Below are positions 54,503 to 63,101 of a DNA stretch of 64,000 nucleotides, in pieces. The stretch comes from Pseudomaricurvus sp965656525 (GTDB lineage Bacteria; Pseudomonadota; Gammaproteobacteria; Pseudomonadales; Cellvibrionaceae): contig CBFHKY010000002.1 in NCBI GenBank assembly GCA_965656525.1, forward strand, positions 124,001 to 188,000, read 5' to 3'. Position 1 is the stretch's first letter; each line of letters starts with the position of its first letter. The translations under genes and the position numbers were made by a program. Below the pieces are notes generated by a model that saw only the letters and a program-made list of their open reading frames with translations, was not told where the DNA came from and did no database searches.

Positions 54503-56401
54503 ATGTCAGATACCACCTCCATTCGAAAACTCAGCGAATCCGCCCAAGTAGACGCCCTTTCCACCGGCCCCCTAACCGGTTCTCGCAAAGTATATATCAC
54601 AGGCTCACGGCCCGACATCCGAGTCCCGATGCGTGAAATCAGTTTATCTCCCACGCAGCTACAAGACGACAAACTGGAAGAAAACCCAGCCATTCGAGTG
54701 TATGACACGTCTGGCCCTTATACCGACCCCGACGTTAATATTGACGTTCGTAAAGGGTTGGCAAAACTGCGCGACTCTTGGATTTTAGAGCGTAACGATA
54801 CCGAACTGCTCAATAGCCCCACTTCGTACTACACCAAAACCCGCGAGCAAAACATTGCTCTTGAAGCCTTGCGTTTTGAAGGCAAACACCAGCCGCGTAA
54901 AGCCAAAGATGGTGCCAATGTGAGCCAGTTACATTACGCTCGCCAAGGCATCATTACACCGGAAATGGAATACATCGCTATTCGTGAAAACCTTGCACGT
55001 GCGCAGCTGGCTCAAACCGATACGATTCATCAACAACACCCAGGGCAAACCTGGGGCGCAAACCTTGTACAAGACATCACACCAGAGTTTGTCCGTAAAG
55101 AAGTGGCCGAAGGTCGTGCGATTATTCCCGCCAACATCAACCACCCCGAATTAGAACCGATGATCATCGGCCGTAACTTCCACATAAAGATCAACGGTAA
55201 TATTGGTAACTCCGCCGTCACATCCTCCATTGAAGAAGAGGTAGAAAAACTGGTCTGGGGGACACGTTGGGGCTCGGATACGGTCATGGATTTATCAACT
55301 GGCAAGCACATTCACGAAACTCGCGAATGGATTTTGCGCAACGCCTCTGTCCCCATCGGTACCGTCCCCATTTATCAAGCGCTAGAAAAAGTGGACGGCG
55401 TGGCAGAAGATCTAACGTGGGAGATTTTCCGCGACACTTTGATCGAACAAGCGGAACAAGGGGTCGACTACTTTACGATTCATGCGGGCGTTTTACTTCG
55501 CTATGTCCCCATGACCGCCAAACGTCTGACAGGCATTGTGTCACGCGGTGGATCAATCATGGCTAAGTGGTGTTTATCTCATCACAAAGAAAGCTTTCTC
55601 TATACCCACTTCGAAGACATCTGCGAAATCATGAAAGCGTATGATGTGTCTTTCTCTCTGGGTGATGGCTTGCGCCCTGGCTGTTTGCAAGATGCCAACG
55701 ACGAAGCCCAATTTGCTGAGCTGCACACCCTTGGCGAGTTGACAAAAATCGCGTGGAAACACGATGTTCAGGTGATGATTGAAGGCCCCGGCCACGTGCC
55801 TATGCACATGGTGAAAGCCAATATGGACGAACAGCTAAAACATTGTCACGAAGCACCGTTCTATACCCTTGGCCCACTCATTACCGACATCAGCCCAGGT
55901 TACGACCATTTTTCGTCGGGGATAGGCGCGGCAATGATCGGTTGGTTTGGCTGTGCCATGCTCTGCTACGTGACCCCCAAAGAGCACTTGGGCCTACCCA
56001 ATCGCGACGATGTGAAGGAAGGTATTATCACTTACAAAATTGCCGCGCACGCTGGTGATTTGGCAAAAGGTATGCCTGGGGCACAGATCCGTGACAACGC
56101 TCTGTCGAAAGCGCGTTTTGAGTTCCGCTGGGACGATCAATTCAACCTGAGCCTTGATCCCGATACCGCCCGCGCGTTTCATGATGAAACCTTGCCCAAA
56201 GATTCGGCCAAAGTCGCTCACTTTTGCTCAATGTGTGGCCCTAAGTTTTGTTCCATGAAGATCACACAAGATGTGCGCGATTATGCGGCAAAGCAGGAAG
56301 CCGGAGAACTAGAGACATCACAACAGGAAGTCAATGAAGGGATGGCTGAGATGTCGCAGCAATTTAAACAGCATGGCAGCAAGTTGTACCACGAGGTGTA
56401 A
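54503..56401 (+). CDS. thiC: Phosphomethylpyrimidine synthase ThiC
   Basis: 632 residues, the long ThiC form. The non-canonical radical-SAM cluster motif CxxCxxxxC is at the C-terminus (HFCSMCGPKFCSM). EYIAIRENLARA and the zinc-site GPGHVPMHMV are family motifs. It converts aminoimidazole ribotide to HMP-phosphate. It is the first gene of thiC-thiO-thiS-thiG-thiDE, under a TPP riboswitch; thiO starts two bases after its stop. Confidence 0.98.
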   Translation: MSDTTSIRKLSESAQVDALSTGPLTGSRKVYITGSRPDIRVPMREISLSPTQLQDDKLEENPAIRVYDTSGPYTDPDVNIDVRKGLAKLRDSWILERNDTELLNSPTSYYTKTREQNIALEALRFEGKHQPRKAKDGANVSQLHYARQGIITPEMEYIAIRENLARAQLAQTDTIHQQHPGQTWGANLVQDITPEFVRKEVAEGRAIIPANINHPELEPMIIGRNFHIKINGNIGNSAVTSSIEEEVEKLVWGTRWGSDTVMDLSTGKHIHETREWILRNASVPIGTVPIYQALEKVDGVAEDLTWEIFRDTLIEQAEQGVDYFTIHAGVLLRYVPMTAKRLTGIVSRGGSIMAKWCLSHHKESFLYTHFEDICEIMKAYDVSFSLGDGLRPGCLQDANDEAQFAELHTLGELTKIAWKHDVQVMIEGPGHVPMHMVKANMDEQLKHCHEAPFYTLGPLITDISPGYDHFSSGIGAAMIGWFGCAMLCYVTPKEHLGLPNRDDVKEGIITYKIAAHAGDLAKGMPGAQIRDNALSKARFEFRWDDQFNLSLDPDTARAFHDETLPKDSAKVAHFCSMCGPKFCSMKITQDVRDYAAKQEAGELETSQQEVNEGMAEMSQQFKQHGSKLYHEV

Positions 56402-56403
56402 AC

Positions 56404-57504
56404 ATGACGCTTCACGTTGGTATTGCCGGCGGTGGTTTGCTCGGGCGCTTATGCGCTTGGCAACTGCTGTTAAATGGCTGCCGTGTAAGCCTGTTTGAGG
56501 CGGGCTCTCTGCAACACTGCCCAGGTGCTGCGCGCACAGCAGCGGCGATGATCTCGCCGCTTTCAGAGCTTGCCGACAGCGATCACAACGTTTATCAAAT
56601 GGGCATGCACAGTTTAAACTTGTGGCCCAAGTGGTTAACGCAATTGCGCCAAGCTCAACAGCATCCCGTACATTATTATGCAGGTGGATCGCTGGTCACC
56701 GCTCACAGGCAGGATTCCAGTTTGCTGCAACAGTTTGCCAATACGCTGTTTCACAAGCTAGGGGAAGACAGCTGCCAGTGGTTAAACCAAGCGGAACTCC
56801 ACGACAAAGAACCTGACTTGAGCCACTTCAGCCAAGGGCTGTATTTACCTAGCGAAGCGTACCTTGATAATCACGCACTGCTGGATCAATTGCTCAGTGA
56901 CATACGGGCACTGGGCGCCGAACTGCACGAATATTGTGAAGTCGAGAGCTTATCCGATAATACGCTGGTAACCGCTGAGGGGACTCGCTCGTTTGATTGG
57001 CTGATTGACTGTCGTGGTATCGGCGCAAAAGACGCTTTTTCACAGTTACGTGGTGTGCGAGGTGAAGTTCTTTGGGTGCAGACCCATGATGTCACCCTGC
57101 GACACCCTGTGCGTTTTATGCACCCCAAATACAAACTCTATATCGTGCCCAAACCCAATCATCAATTTATCATTGGTGCCACCGAAATTGAATCCGAAGA
57201 TATGAGCGACATCAGTTTACGGTCCAGCTTGGAACTCAGTAGTGCACTGTATGCGGTAAGCCCTGCTTTTGCCGAAGCGCGAGTGACAAAGACCGATGTC
57301 AATCTGCGCCCAGCTCTGTTAAACAATCACCCACAGGTGCAACAACAGGGTCAATGCCTACGAGCAAACGGCCTCTACAGGCACGGCTATCTCTTGGCGC
57401 CGGTGGTGGTGGAGGCGGTTTTGGATCGTATCCTTGGTCGCACTCGCAGTCCGTTTAGCACGTCGCTATTACACACACTAACTTTTGAGAGTTCAGCCTC
57501 ATGA
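56404..57504 (+). CDS. thiO: Glycine oxidase ThiO
   Basis: 366 residues. The FAD-binding motif is IAGGGLLGRLCAW at the N-terminus, with FEAG after beta-2. Substrate-side motifs of the DAO family follow (VRGEVLWVQ; IVPKPNHQFIIGATE; GLYRHGYLLAPV). It oxidises glycine to the imine used by ThiG, with O2. It is overlapped by thiS by four bases. Confidence 0.95.
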   Translation: MTLHVGIAGGGLLGRLCAWQLLLNGCRVSLFEAGSLQHCPGAARTAAAMISPLSELADSDHNVYQMGMHSLNLWPKWLTQLRQAQQHPVHYYAGGSLVTAHRQDSSLLQQFANTLFHKLGEDSCQWLNQAELHDKEPDLSHFSQGLYLPSEAYLDNHALLDQLLSDIRALGAELHEYCEVESLSDNTLVTAEGTRSFDWLIDCRGIGAKDAFSQLRGVRGEVLWVQTHDVTLRHPVRFMHPKYKLYIVPKPNHQFIIGATEIESEDMSDISLRSSLELSSALYAVSPAFAEARVTKTDVNLRPALLNNHPQVQQQGQCLRANGLYRHGYLLAPVVVEAVLDRILGRTRSPFSTSLLHTLTFESSAS

Positions 57505-57704
57505 TACGAGTCAAAGTCAACGATGAAATTCGCGAGCTGGTGGCTGGTACAAATTTACTTCAGGCGCTAGAAGCATGGGACATCAACGGTGATCGTATCG
57601 CTTGTGCGATCAATGGCGATTTTACACCGCGCAGCCAATACGCAGACACACAACTGCTCGACGGGGATTGTATTGATTTAGTACAACCCATAGGCGGGGG
57701 ATAA
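57501..57704 (+). CDS. thiS: Sulfur carrier protein ThiS
   Basis: 67 residues, ubiquitin-like. It ends VQPIGGG; the terminal Gly-Gly needed for thiocarboxylate formation is present. Starts inside the thiO stop codon region (ATGA) and ends one base before thiG. A ThiF activating enzyme is not in the window. Confidence 0.95.
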   Translation: MIRVKVNDEIRELVAGTNLLQALEAWDINGDRIACAINGDFTPRSQYADTQLLDGDCIDLVQPIGGG

Positions 57705-57705
57705 C

Positions 57706-58527
57706 ATGGAAACAGCAACCGTAAATAACGACCCTTTAACGCTCTACGGCACAACCTTTAATAGCCGATTATTATTGGGCACGGCTTTGTACCCGTCGCC
57801 ACAGATTATGGCAGACTGCATTGCCGCCAGTGGCACCAATATTGTTACGTTGTCTTTGCGCCGACAAAATTTAACGCCAGAAAACCCGCAATACAATCCT
57901 GCGGATATTTTTTGGCAGCACATTAAAAACAGTGGCTGCCACTTACTGCCCAACACCGCTGGCTGTCGCACTCCCAAAGAAGCCATAAATCTAGCCGAAA
58001 TGAGCCGCGAAGTGTTCGACACCCATTGGCTAAAATTGGAAGTGATTGGCGACGACTACAACCTACAACCTTGTCCTTTTGGTTTGGTGGAGGCCGCTGC
58101 TGAACTGATCAAACGTGGGTTCGCTGTACTGCCTTATACCACCGACGATTTAGTGTTAGCGCAAAAGCTGTTGGATGTTGGCTGTGAAGTGTTAATGCCT
58201 TGGGGCTCACCTATTGGCACCGGCCAAGGCTTGCTAAATCGCTACAACTTACAAACCCTGCGCGAGCGTCTGCCCAACGTACCGCTGATTGTGGATGCCG
58301 GTATTGGAGCGCCCTCACAAGCCGTCGAAGCTATGGAGATGGGATTTGATGGCGTGTTGCTCAACACCGCTGTGGCCAAAGCCAGTAACCCTGTGTTAAT
58401 GGGGCAAGCTTTCGGCAAAGCCGTAGAGTGTGGCCGCGAAGCGTGGCTTGCAGGTCTGATACAAAAAACACAAACCGCCTCCCCTTCTACTCCAACATTA
58501 GGACAACCGTTTTGGCATCAAAATTAA
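57706..58527 (+). CDS. thiG: Thiazole synthase ThiG
   Basis: 273 residues, TIM barrel. The Schiff-base lysine is in WLKLEVIGDD. The phosphate-binding LMPWGSPIGTGQG and VDAGIGAPSQAVEAMEMG motifs are present. It builds the thiazole phosphate from deoxyxylulose phosphate, dehydroglycine and ThiS thiocarboxylate. Its last 16 bases overlap the probable start of thiDE. Confidence 0.97.
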   Translation: METATVNNDPLTLYGTTFNSRLLLGTALYPSPQIMADCIAASGTNIVTLSLRRQNLTPENPQYNPADIFWQHIKNSGCHLLPNTAGCRTPKEAINLAEMSREVFDTHWLKLEVIGDDYNLQPCPFGLVEAAAELIKRGFAVLPYTTDDLVLAQKLLDVGCEVLMPWGSPIGTGQGLLNRYNLQTLRERLPNVPLIVDAGIGAPSQAVEAMEMGFDGVLLNTAVAKASNPVLMGQAFGKAVECGREAWLAGLIQKTQTASPSTPTLGQPFWHQN

Positions 58528-60047
58528 CCGCTGCCAAAACGACGCAGCCTTTATTGCCGGCTAAGGTCTGTTTGATTTCCGCGTACGACAGCAGCGGACA
58601 CGCCGGCCACAGCTGCGATCTACGCACCGTGCAAGATCTGGGCAGTCTAGGTCTAGGGGTGATCAGTGCGTTAACCGCGCAAAACTCACAGCGCGTATTA
58701 GACATCAACGCCACCACACCGCAAAACCTGGCTTTGCAATGCCAAGCTCTGCAGGAAGATATCTCTCTGGATGCCATTAAAATTGGCATGCTGGCGAATA
58801 CCGAACAACTCACAGTATTGATCAAGTTTCTTAACTCATACGATGGCCCTGTCATTGCCGATCCGGTCTTTGGTTCGAGCTCGGGCACAGCGTTCGCCAA
58901 CGATAATTTTATCTTGCAGTATCGCGCCCTTTTTCCTTTTCTTACATTGCTAACACCCAACCGCCTAGAAGCCGAACAACTACTGCAATGCAAGATAAAC
59001 AGCCCCGCCGATATCGAAAACGCCGCTCGCCAATTACGCGCGCTGGGCGTAAAAGCCGTGCTGATTAAGGGCGGCCACTGTGACTGGGATAGCCAATATG
59101 TTCAGGACTATTTCGACGATGGCGAACGGGCTTTTTGGTTGCAACATTCACGGCAATCAACCAGTAACAGTCGTGGTACAGGTTGTACGTTATCTTCGGC
59201 CATAGCCACTTTTATGGCGCAAGGCAAAAGGCTAGTGGATGCGTTAGTGTTGGCGCAAGCGTATGTGCAGCAAGGTCTGCGCACCGGTTTTGCTATTGGT
59301 GCCTGCGGTGGCTTGCTTGGCAATCGGGGGCGACCTGATGCACTGCAAGACTTTCCCACCCTGGTTCTGCCAGAGTTTTCTCAGAGTGAATCACCAACCG
59401 TACAAAACGAAAAATCATTCCCGCCCTGCGAAAGCTCACTGGGACTTTATTCGCTGGTGGACTCATTAGAGTGGTTAGAGCAAGTTTTGCGAGCGGGGGT
59501 AAAAACCGTACAGCTCAGAATCAAACAAGCCAACGACACCGAATTGGATCAAGTGATAGCGCAAGCGGTAAGTATGGCGACCCAAAGACATGCCCGCCTG
59601 TTTATCAACGATCATTGGCAGTTGGCCATCAAGCACAACGCTTATGGCGTGCACTTAGGTCAGGAGGATCTCTCAGCCACTGCCATTCATTCGTTGCGAC
59701 AGGCGGGTTTGCATTTGGGTATCAGCTCGCACAGTGAATACGAATGGTTGCGCGCGGTGGCTATTCAGCCCAGCTATATTGCAATGGGGGCGGTGTTTGG
59801 GACCACCACCAAAACTGGGGTAAGAGCCATCGGTTTAGACAATCTCACTCATTGGGTTCAGGTATTAAAAGCCCATTACCCTCTCGTCGCTATCGGAGGT
59901 ATTGATCAAAACAATCTGCAGCAGGTATTGGCCGCAGGTGTGGAAAGCTGCGCGGTAGTGGGCGCTATTACTCAGGCGAAACACCCCCATCAGGTTATCG
60001 CTGCCTTACAGCGCTTCTTCCCTGAAAGCGACCTGTTGATTTACTGA
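58512..60047 (+). CDS. thiDE: ThiD-ThiE fusion: HMP(-P) kinase / thiamine-phosphate synthase
   Basis: 511 residues if read from the TTG at 58512, which has AGGA eight bases upstream; there is no ATG before the ThiD core, and the GTG at 58428 would add a leader buried in thiG. Residues 1-270 are ThiD: SALTAQNS, KIGMLA, VIADPVFGSSSG and GTGCTLSSAI. The usual glycine-rich GSDPSGGAGIQADLKT reads AYDSSGHAGHSCDLRT. Residues from about 310 are ThiE: VQLRIKQ, FINDHW, GVHLGQEDL, YIAMGAVFGTTTKTG and VAIGGI. One polypeptide thus phosphorylates HMP-P and joins it to the thiazole. Confidence 0.92.
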   Translation: MASKLTAAKTTQPLLPAKVCLISAYDSSGHAGHSCDLRTVQDLGSLGLGVISALTAQNSQRVLDINATTPQNLALQCQALQEDISLDAIKIGMLANTEQLTVLIKFLNSYDGPVIADPVFGSSSGTAFANDNFILQYRALFPFLTLLTPNRLEAEQLLQCKINSPADIENAARQLRALGVKAVLIKGGHCDWDSQYVQDYFDDGERAFWLQHSRQSTSNSRGTGCTLSSAIATFMAQGKRLVDALVLAQAYVQQGLRTGFAIGACGGLLGNRGRPDALQDFPTLVLPEFSQSESPTVQNEKSFPPCESSLGLYSLVDSLEWLEQVLRAGVKTVQLRIKQANDTELDQVIAQAVSMATQRHARLFINDHWQLAIKHNAYGVHLGQEDLSATAIHSLRQAGLHLGISSHSEYEWLRAVAIQPSYIAMGAVFGTTTKTGVRAIGLDNLTHWVQVLKAHYPLVAIGGIDQNNLQQVLAAGVESCAVVGAITQAKHPHQVIAALQRFFPESDLLIY

Positions 60048-61246
60048 GGTGAAGCCTCTTCAGCCAAGGTTTCAAGAAACGCTTTAAAGCGGCAATGATT
60101 TTGGTGCAAATCGAACTTGGCGGTCACAATGCGATAGGCTTTGTCACTCAGCTCGTTCAGATCTACTTCACCACTCACAATCTTAGCCACCGCGGCCGCG
60201 ATCTCATTAGGGGAAGATGGCGCCACCAACAGCCCGCCATCTTCCAGCTGCTCAGGAATCGCCGAAATAGAGGTGGCTACAATAGGGATACCGGCACGCA
60301 TGGCTTCCATAATCACAATGGGCATCCCCTCGGTGATACTGGAAAGCACAAACACGTCGTAATCGTGATACAACTCTAAAACTTCATCGTGAAAACGTGG
60401 CCCGACTAAATTGACCACATCTTCTAACTCTAACGACTTAATGTGTGTTTCTAGGAAAGCTTGCTTCGGGCCTTCACCAACAATATCACACACAACGCTC
60501 ACGCCCTGTTCGCGCAAAAGCGCGCACGCACTGATCAAATCGTGTTGCGCTTTATGAATGGACAAGCGGCCCACATTCAAAATCCGTAAGGGCCTGTCAC
60601 CGGAAAACCCCGGCCTTGGCGGAGGTTTTGGCCCCTTATCCACCCCCAGCGGAATAACGGCCGTGCGCTTGGGCTTGGCCCCCGCTAGGTGGTGCTGTAA
60701 AAACTCAATGTTGTAGTTGGAGATCGATACTACCGCTTCGGCTTCGTTGATTTTTTCCAATAGATTCGGAGGGTTATCAAATAATAAGTCCGAACCGTGC
60801 ACCGTAATGCTGTATGGCAGGCCACTCAAGCGGTGGGCCCATAAGGTTACTGCTGTGCCACCGTAGGTAAAATTGCTGTGCAGCAATGTACCCGCTTGCG
60901 CAAACCGACTGGCAATCAACGCACCACCGCTAAATTGCGCCAAGGTGGTACGCCAAGACTCACCAGAGGAAGGCAAACTCGCTAGCGCCCTAAAATAGCG
61001 GATAGGATGACGGAACAGACAAGTCAGGTGCGCGTTGAGTACCGCCGTAGGGGGCTCTTCACTTAGGTAGTCCACTTCACCCATGATGTCTCGCATTCTA
61101 GGGTGAACCTGATCCAATGTTGGACGGTTGTTCGATACAACAACCATATTGAGGCCCTCTTTTTTAAGAGCTTCAAATTGATCAAAAACAAAGGTTTCAC
61201 TCAGACAGGGAAACAACGAATTCACAAAAATAATACGGCTATTCAT
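60041..61246 (-). CDS. Glycosyltransferase family 4 (GT-B)
   Basis: 401 residues from the ATG at 61246 (a TTG lies three codons earlier). The N-terminus SRIIFVNSLFPCLSETFVFD and the donor-binding half (ILNVGRLSIHKAQHDLISA; SSITEGMPIVIMEAMRAGIPIVAT with the EX7E pattern) define GT4. Soluble, cytoplasmic. It probably adds a sugar to an exopolysaccharide or lipid. It converges with thiDE, overlapping its last seven bases, and diverges from a GT2. Confidence 0.9.
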   Translation of the reverse strand: MNSRIIFVNSLFPCLSETFVFDQFEALKKEGLNMVVVSNNRPTLDQVHPRMRDIMGEVDYLSEEPPTAVLNAHLTCLFRHPIRYFRALASLPSSGESWRTTLAQFSGGALIASRFAQAGTLLHSNFTYGGTAVTLWAHRLSGLPYSITVHGSDLLFDNPPNLLEKINEAEAVVSISNYNIEFLQHHLAGAKPKRTAVIPLGVDKGPKPPPRPGFSGDRPLRILNVGRLSIHKAQHDLISACALLREQGVSVVCDIVGEGPKQAFLETHIKSLELEDVVNLVGPRFHDEVLELYHDYDVFVLSSITEGMPIVIMEAMRAGIPIVATSISAIPEQLEDGGLLVAPSSPNEIAAAVAKIVSGEVDLNELSDKAYRIVTAKFDLHQNHCRFKAFLETLAEEASPQ

Positions 61247-61400
61247 AAGGCACAATCATTCTCCATTACTGCCCTATATTGCAGGCGAGAAGCCTATTGA
61301 GCAACTTTTTTGCACGCAGGCTTGCGTTTGTACTTAAACAGTTGCTGCAAGGTGCGACGGATGGCAACATGTGTACTGGTTCACACTTCTGGGTTTCAAT

Positions 61401-62600
61401 ATGCTTTGGTTTCACGACATGCTCACGCTTGTCATTGTCATCTGTACTGTCATTGCAGCGGTTCCAGCGTTGTTTTTGTTTACCTTAACCTTGGCCGCAT
61501 TATTACCTGCACGGCAGTTTCCACAGTCCAATGTGCATAAAAAAATCGCCATTGTGGTACCCGCTCACAATGAATCTTTATTGATTGAAGAAACTCTGCA
61601 AGTCTTGCAGCAGCAAGACTACCCTGAAGATCAATTTGAAATTGTTGTTATTGCCGACAACTGTACCGACGATACCGCTGCCAAAGCGGGTAAGATCGGC
61701 GCAAGAGTGATTGAGCGCAACAGCAACCCAGGTAAAGGGCAAGCCCTCTACGAAACCTTTGGCATGCTAATGGAAGAGTCTTGGGATGCCTTTCTCATTA
61801 TCGATGCCGATTCGCACCTAAGCACCAATGCTCTAACCGAGCTGAACCACCAACTGTGTAGCGGTATTGATGTCATACAAGTTCGCTACGGCGTTCTCAA
61901 CCCTACCGAGTCCATCCGCACTAAAGCCATGGAGCTCAGTACGGCATCTTACAACGGCTTACGACACAGGGGCTCAGACACGTTAGGCATCTCTATTGGT
62001 ATTAATGGCAATGGCTTTTGCTTAACCCGTCAAACACTGGTGGATGTCCCCTACTTGGCACACTCCATAGTAGAAGATCTGGAATACCATTTATTACTTC
62101 TGAATGCAGGCTACAAGGTATCGTTCAATGACCGAGTGGTGGTAAAAGCACAAATGCCAGTGGGCGATCGCGGAGCCGAGGTACAACGTGTCCGCTGGGA
62201 AAGAGGCCGCGCCATGATGATCAAAGATTACGCTCCCAACCTGTTTAAACAAGTTTTCTCTCGCCCCAAAGTAGCGTTTGATGGCTTACTGAGTGTATTA
62301 ATGCCACCGGTGAGCATGGTGACCATTCTATTAGCCCCAGGGATTTTAGCAGGCTCAGTTTTACTGAAAAGCTTATGCGTCATTTTGTTTTTGATGTTGG
62401 TGTTTCATTATTTTGTGGCGGCTTGGCGTTATGCCAGCCTCAAACGCTTTGCACGTTTGATGCTTTACATCCCCTGGTACGTGCTTTGGAAAACATGGAT
62501 CGTGATCAAATCGGGTTTTGTCGAGCGCCAATTGGCTTGGGTCAGAACGGATCGTCATGAATCCAAACCACTGGATGCTAAGAAGTTGGATACCGATTAA
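61401..62600 (+). CDS. Membrane glycosyltransferase family 2
   Basis: 399 residues from the ATG at 61401; GTG at 61371 and ATG at 61419 are alternatives and none has a strong ribosome-binding site. One N-terminal membrane segment, then the GT-A domain (IVVPAHNESLLIEETLQVL; DNCTDDT; DADSH as the DxD; QRVRWERGR as QxxRW), then two or three membrane segments. This is the processive beta-glycan synthase layout. With the divergent GT4 it suggests polysaccharide synthesis, but no polymerase or exporter is in view. Confidence 0.9.
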   Translation: MLWFHDMLTLVIVICTVIAAVPALFLFTLTLAALLPARQFPQSNVHKKIAIVVPAHNESLLIEETLQVLQQQDYPEDQFEIVVIADNCTDDTAAKAGKIGARVIERNSNPGKGQALYETFGMLMEESWDAFLIIDADSHLSTNALTELNHQLCSGIDVIQVRYGVLNPTESIRTKAMELSTASYNGLRHRGSDTLGISIGINGNGFCLTRQTLVDVPYLAHSIVEDLEYHLLLLNAGYKVSFNDRVVVKAQMPVGDRGAEVQRVRWERGRAMMIKDYAPNLFKQVFSRPKVAFDGLLSVLMPPVSMVTILLAPGILAGSVLLKSLCVILFLMLVFHYFVAAWRYASLKRFARLMLYIPWYVLWKTWIVIKSGFVERQLAWVRTDRHESKPLDAKKLDTD

Positions 62601-62642
62601 CGATCACAATGTGTGCATAGGGGAAATTGAACCTCAGAACCA

Positions 62643-62675
62643 GACAGTAGACGACACGAGTAAAAGTCTACTGTC
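62643..62675. repeat. Perfect 10-bp inverted repeat
   Basis: GACAGTAGAC and GTCTACTGTC are separated by 13 bases. No T-run follows in either direction. It lies 43 bp after the GT2 stop. Confidence 0.6.
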
Positions 62676-62838
62676 ACTCCTACACCAATGACTGCATGCC
62701 CACTGTTATTAAAGATAATACCCCAAAGAAACTCTAACCACGTTCTGCCCCAAAAATGAAGACACACAACCCATTGTTCCATTTCGTGTCATAATTCTTA
62801 CTTCTTGTTTTCAGGCGCACCAAAAACACTCTTTTTAA

Positions 62839-62860
62839 AAATGTGATCCGCATCACAAGC
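62839..62860. promoter_or_regulatory. CRP/Vfr-like binding site
   Basis: AAATGTGATCCGCATCACAAGC contains the exact half sites TGTGA and TCACA with the standard 6-bp spacer. It lies about 240 bp upstream of the glutamine synthetase gene. No promoter was assigned beside it. Confidence 0.5.
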
Positions 62861-63101
62861 CATGATTGAGCAACCGGCACCCACCCTAAGACGGTTTATT
62901 GTTGGCGTTTTCCCATCGCCATCAGCAAACATCGACGATTTAATCGGCTTTTTTATCGATTCTGCCCTCTCTCTTACATCGCGTAAGGGCATTCTGTATG
63001 GTCTGGCCCCGTTATTGCTCTAGCAAAGGAATAAACACTCCGCAACCTATCTTGATTACTGGGGAGCGGTAACACCTTCCTTCATACAAAGGCAAAACTC
63101 T

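Larger units (their letters stand above)
62601..63101 (+). other. Intergenic region before the type III glutamine synthetase gene
   Basis: 501 bp with no convincing gene. It contains a perfect 10-bp inverted repeat (62643-62675) and a CRP-like palindrome (62839-62860). Short minus-strand frames at 62597-62782 and 62798-62992 lack ribosome-binding sites; the second spans the palindrome. I see no transposon end or terminator with a T-run. Confidence 0.5.

Noticed and set aside
62798..62992. 64-codon minus-strand frame before the glutamine synthetase gene
   Set aside because: No ribosome-binding site, and an unremarkable product (a GAGCS stretch hints at a lipoprotein but no hydrophobic signal precedes it). 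Kept only as a caveat to the CRP-like site.
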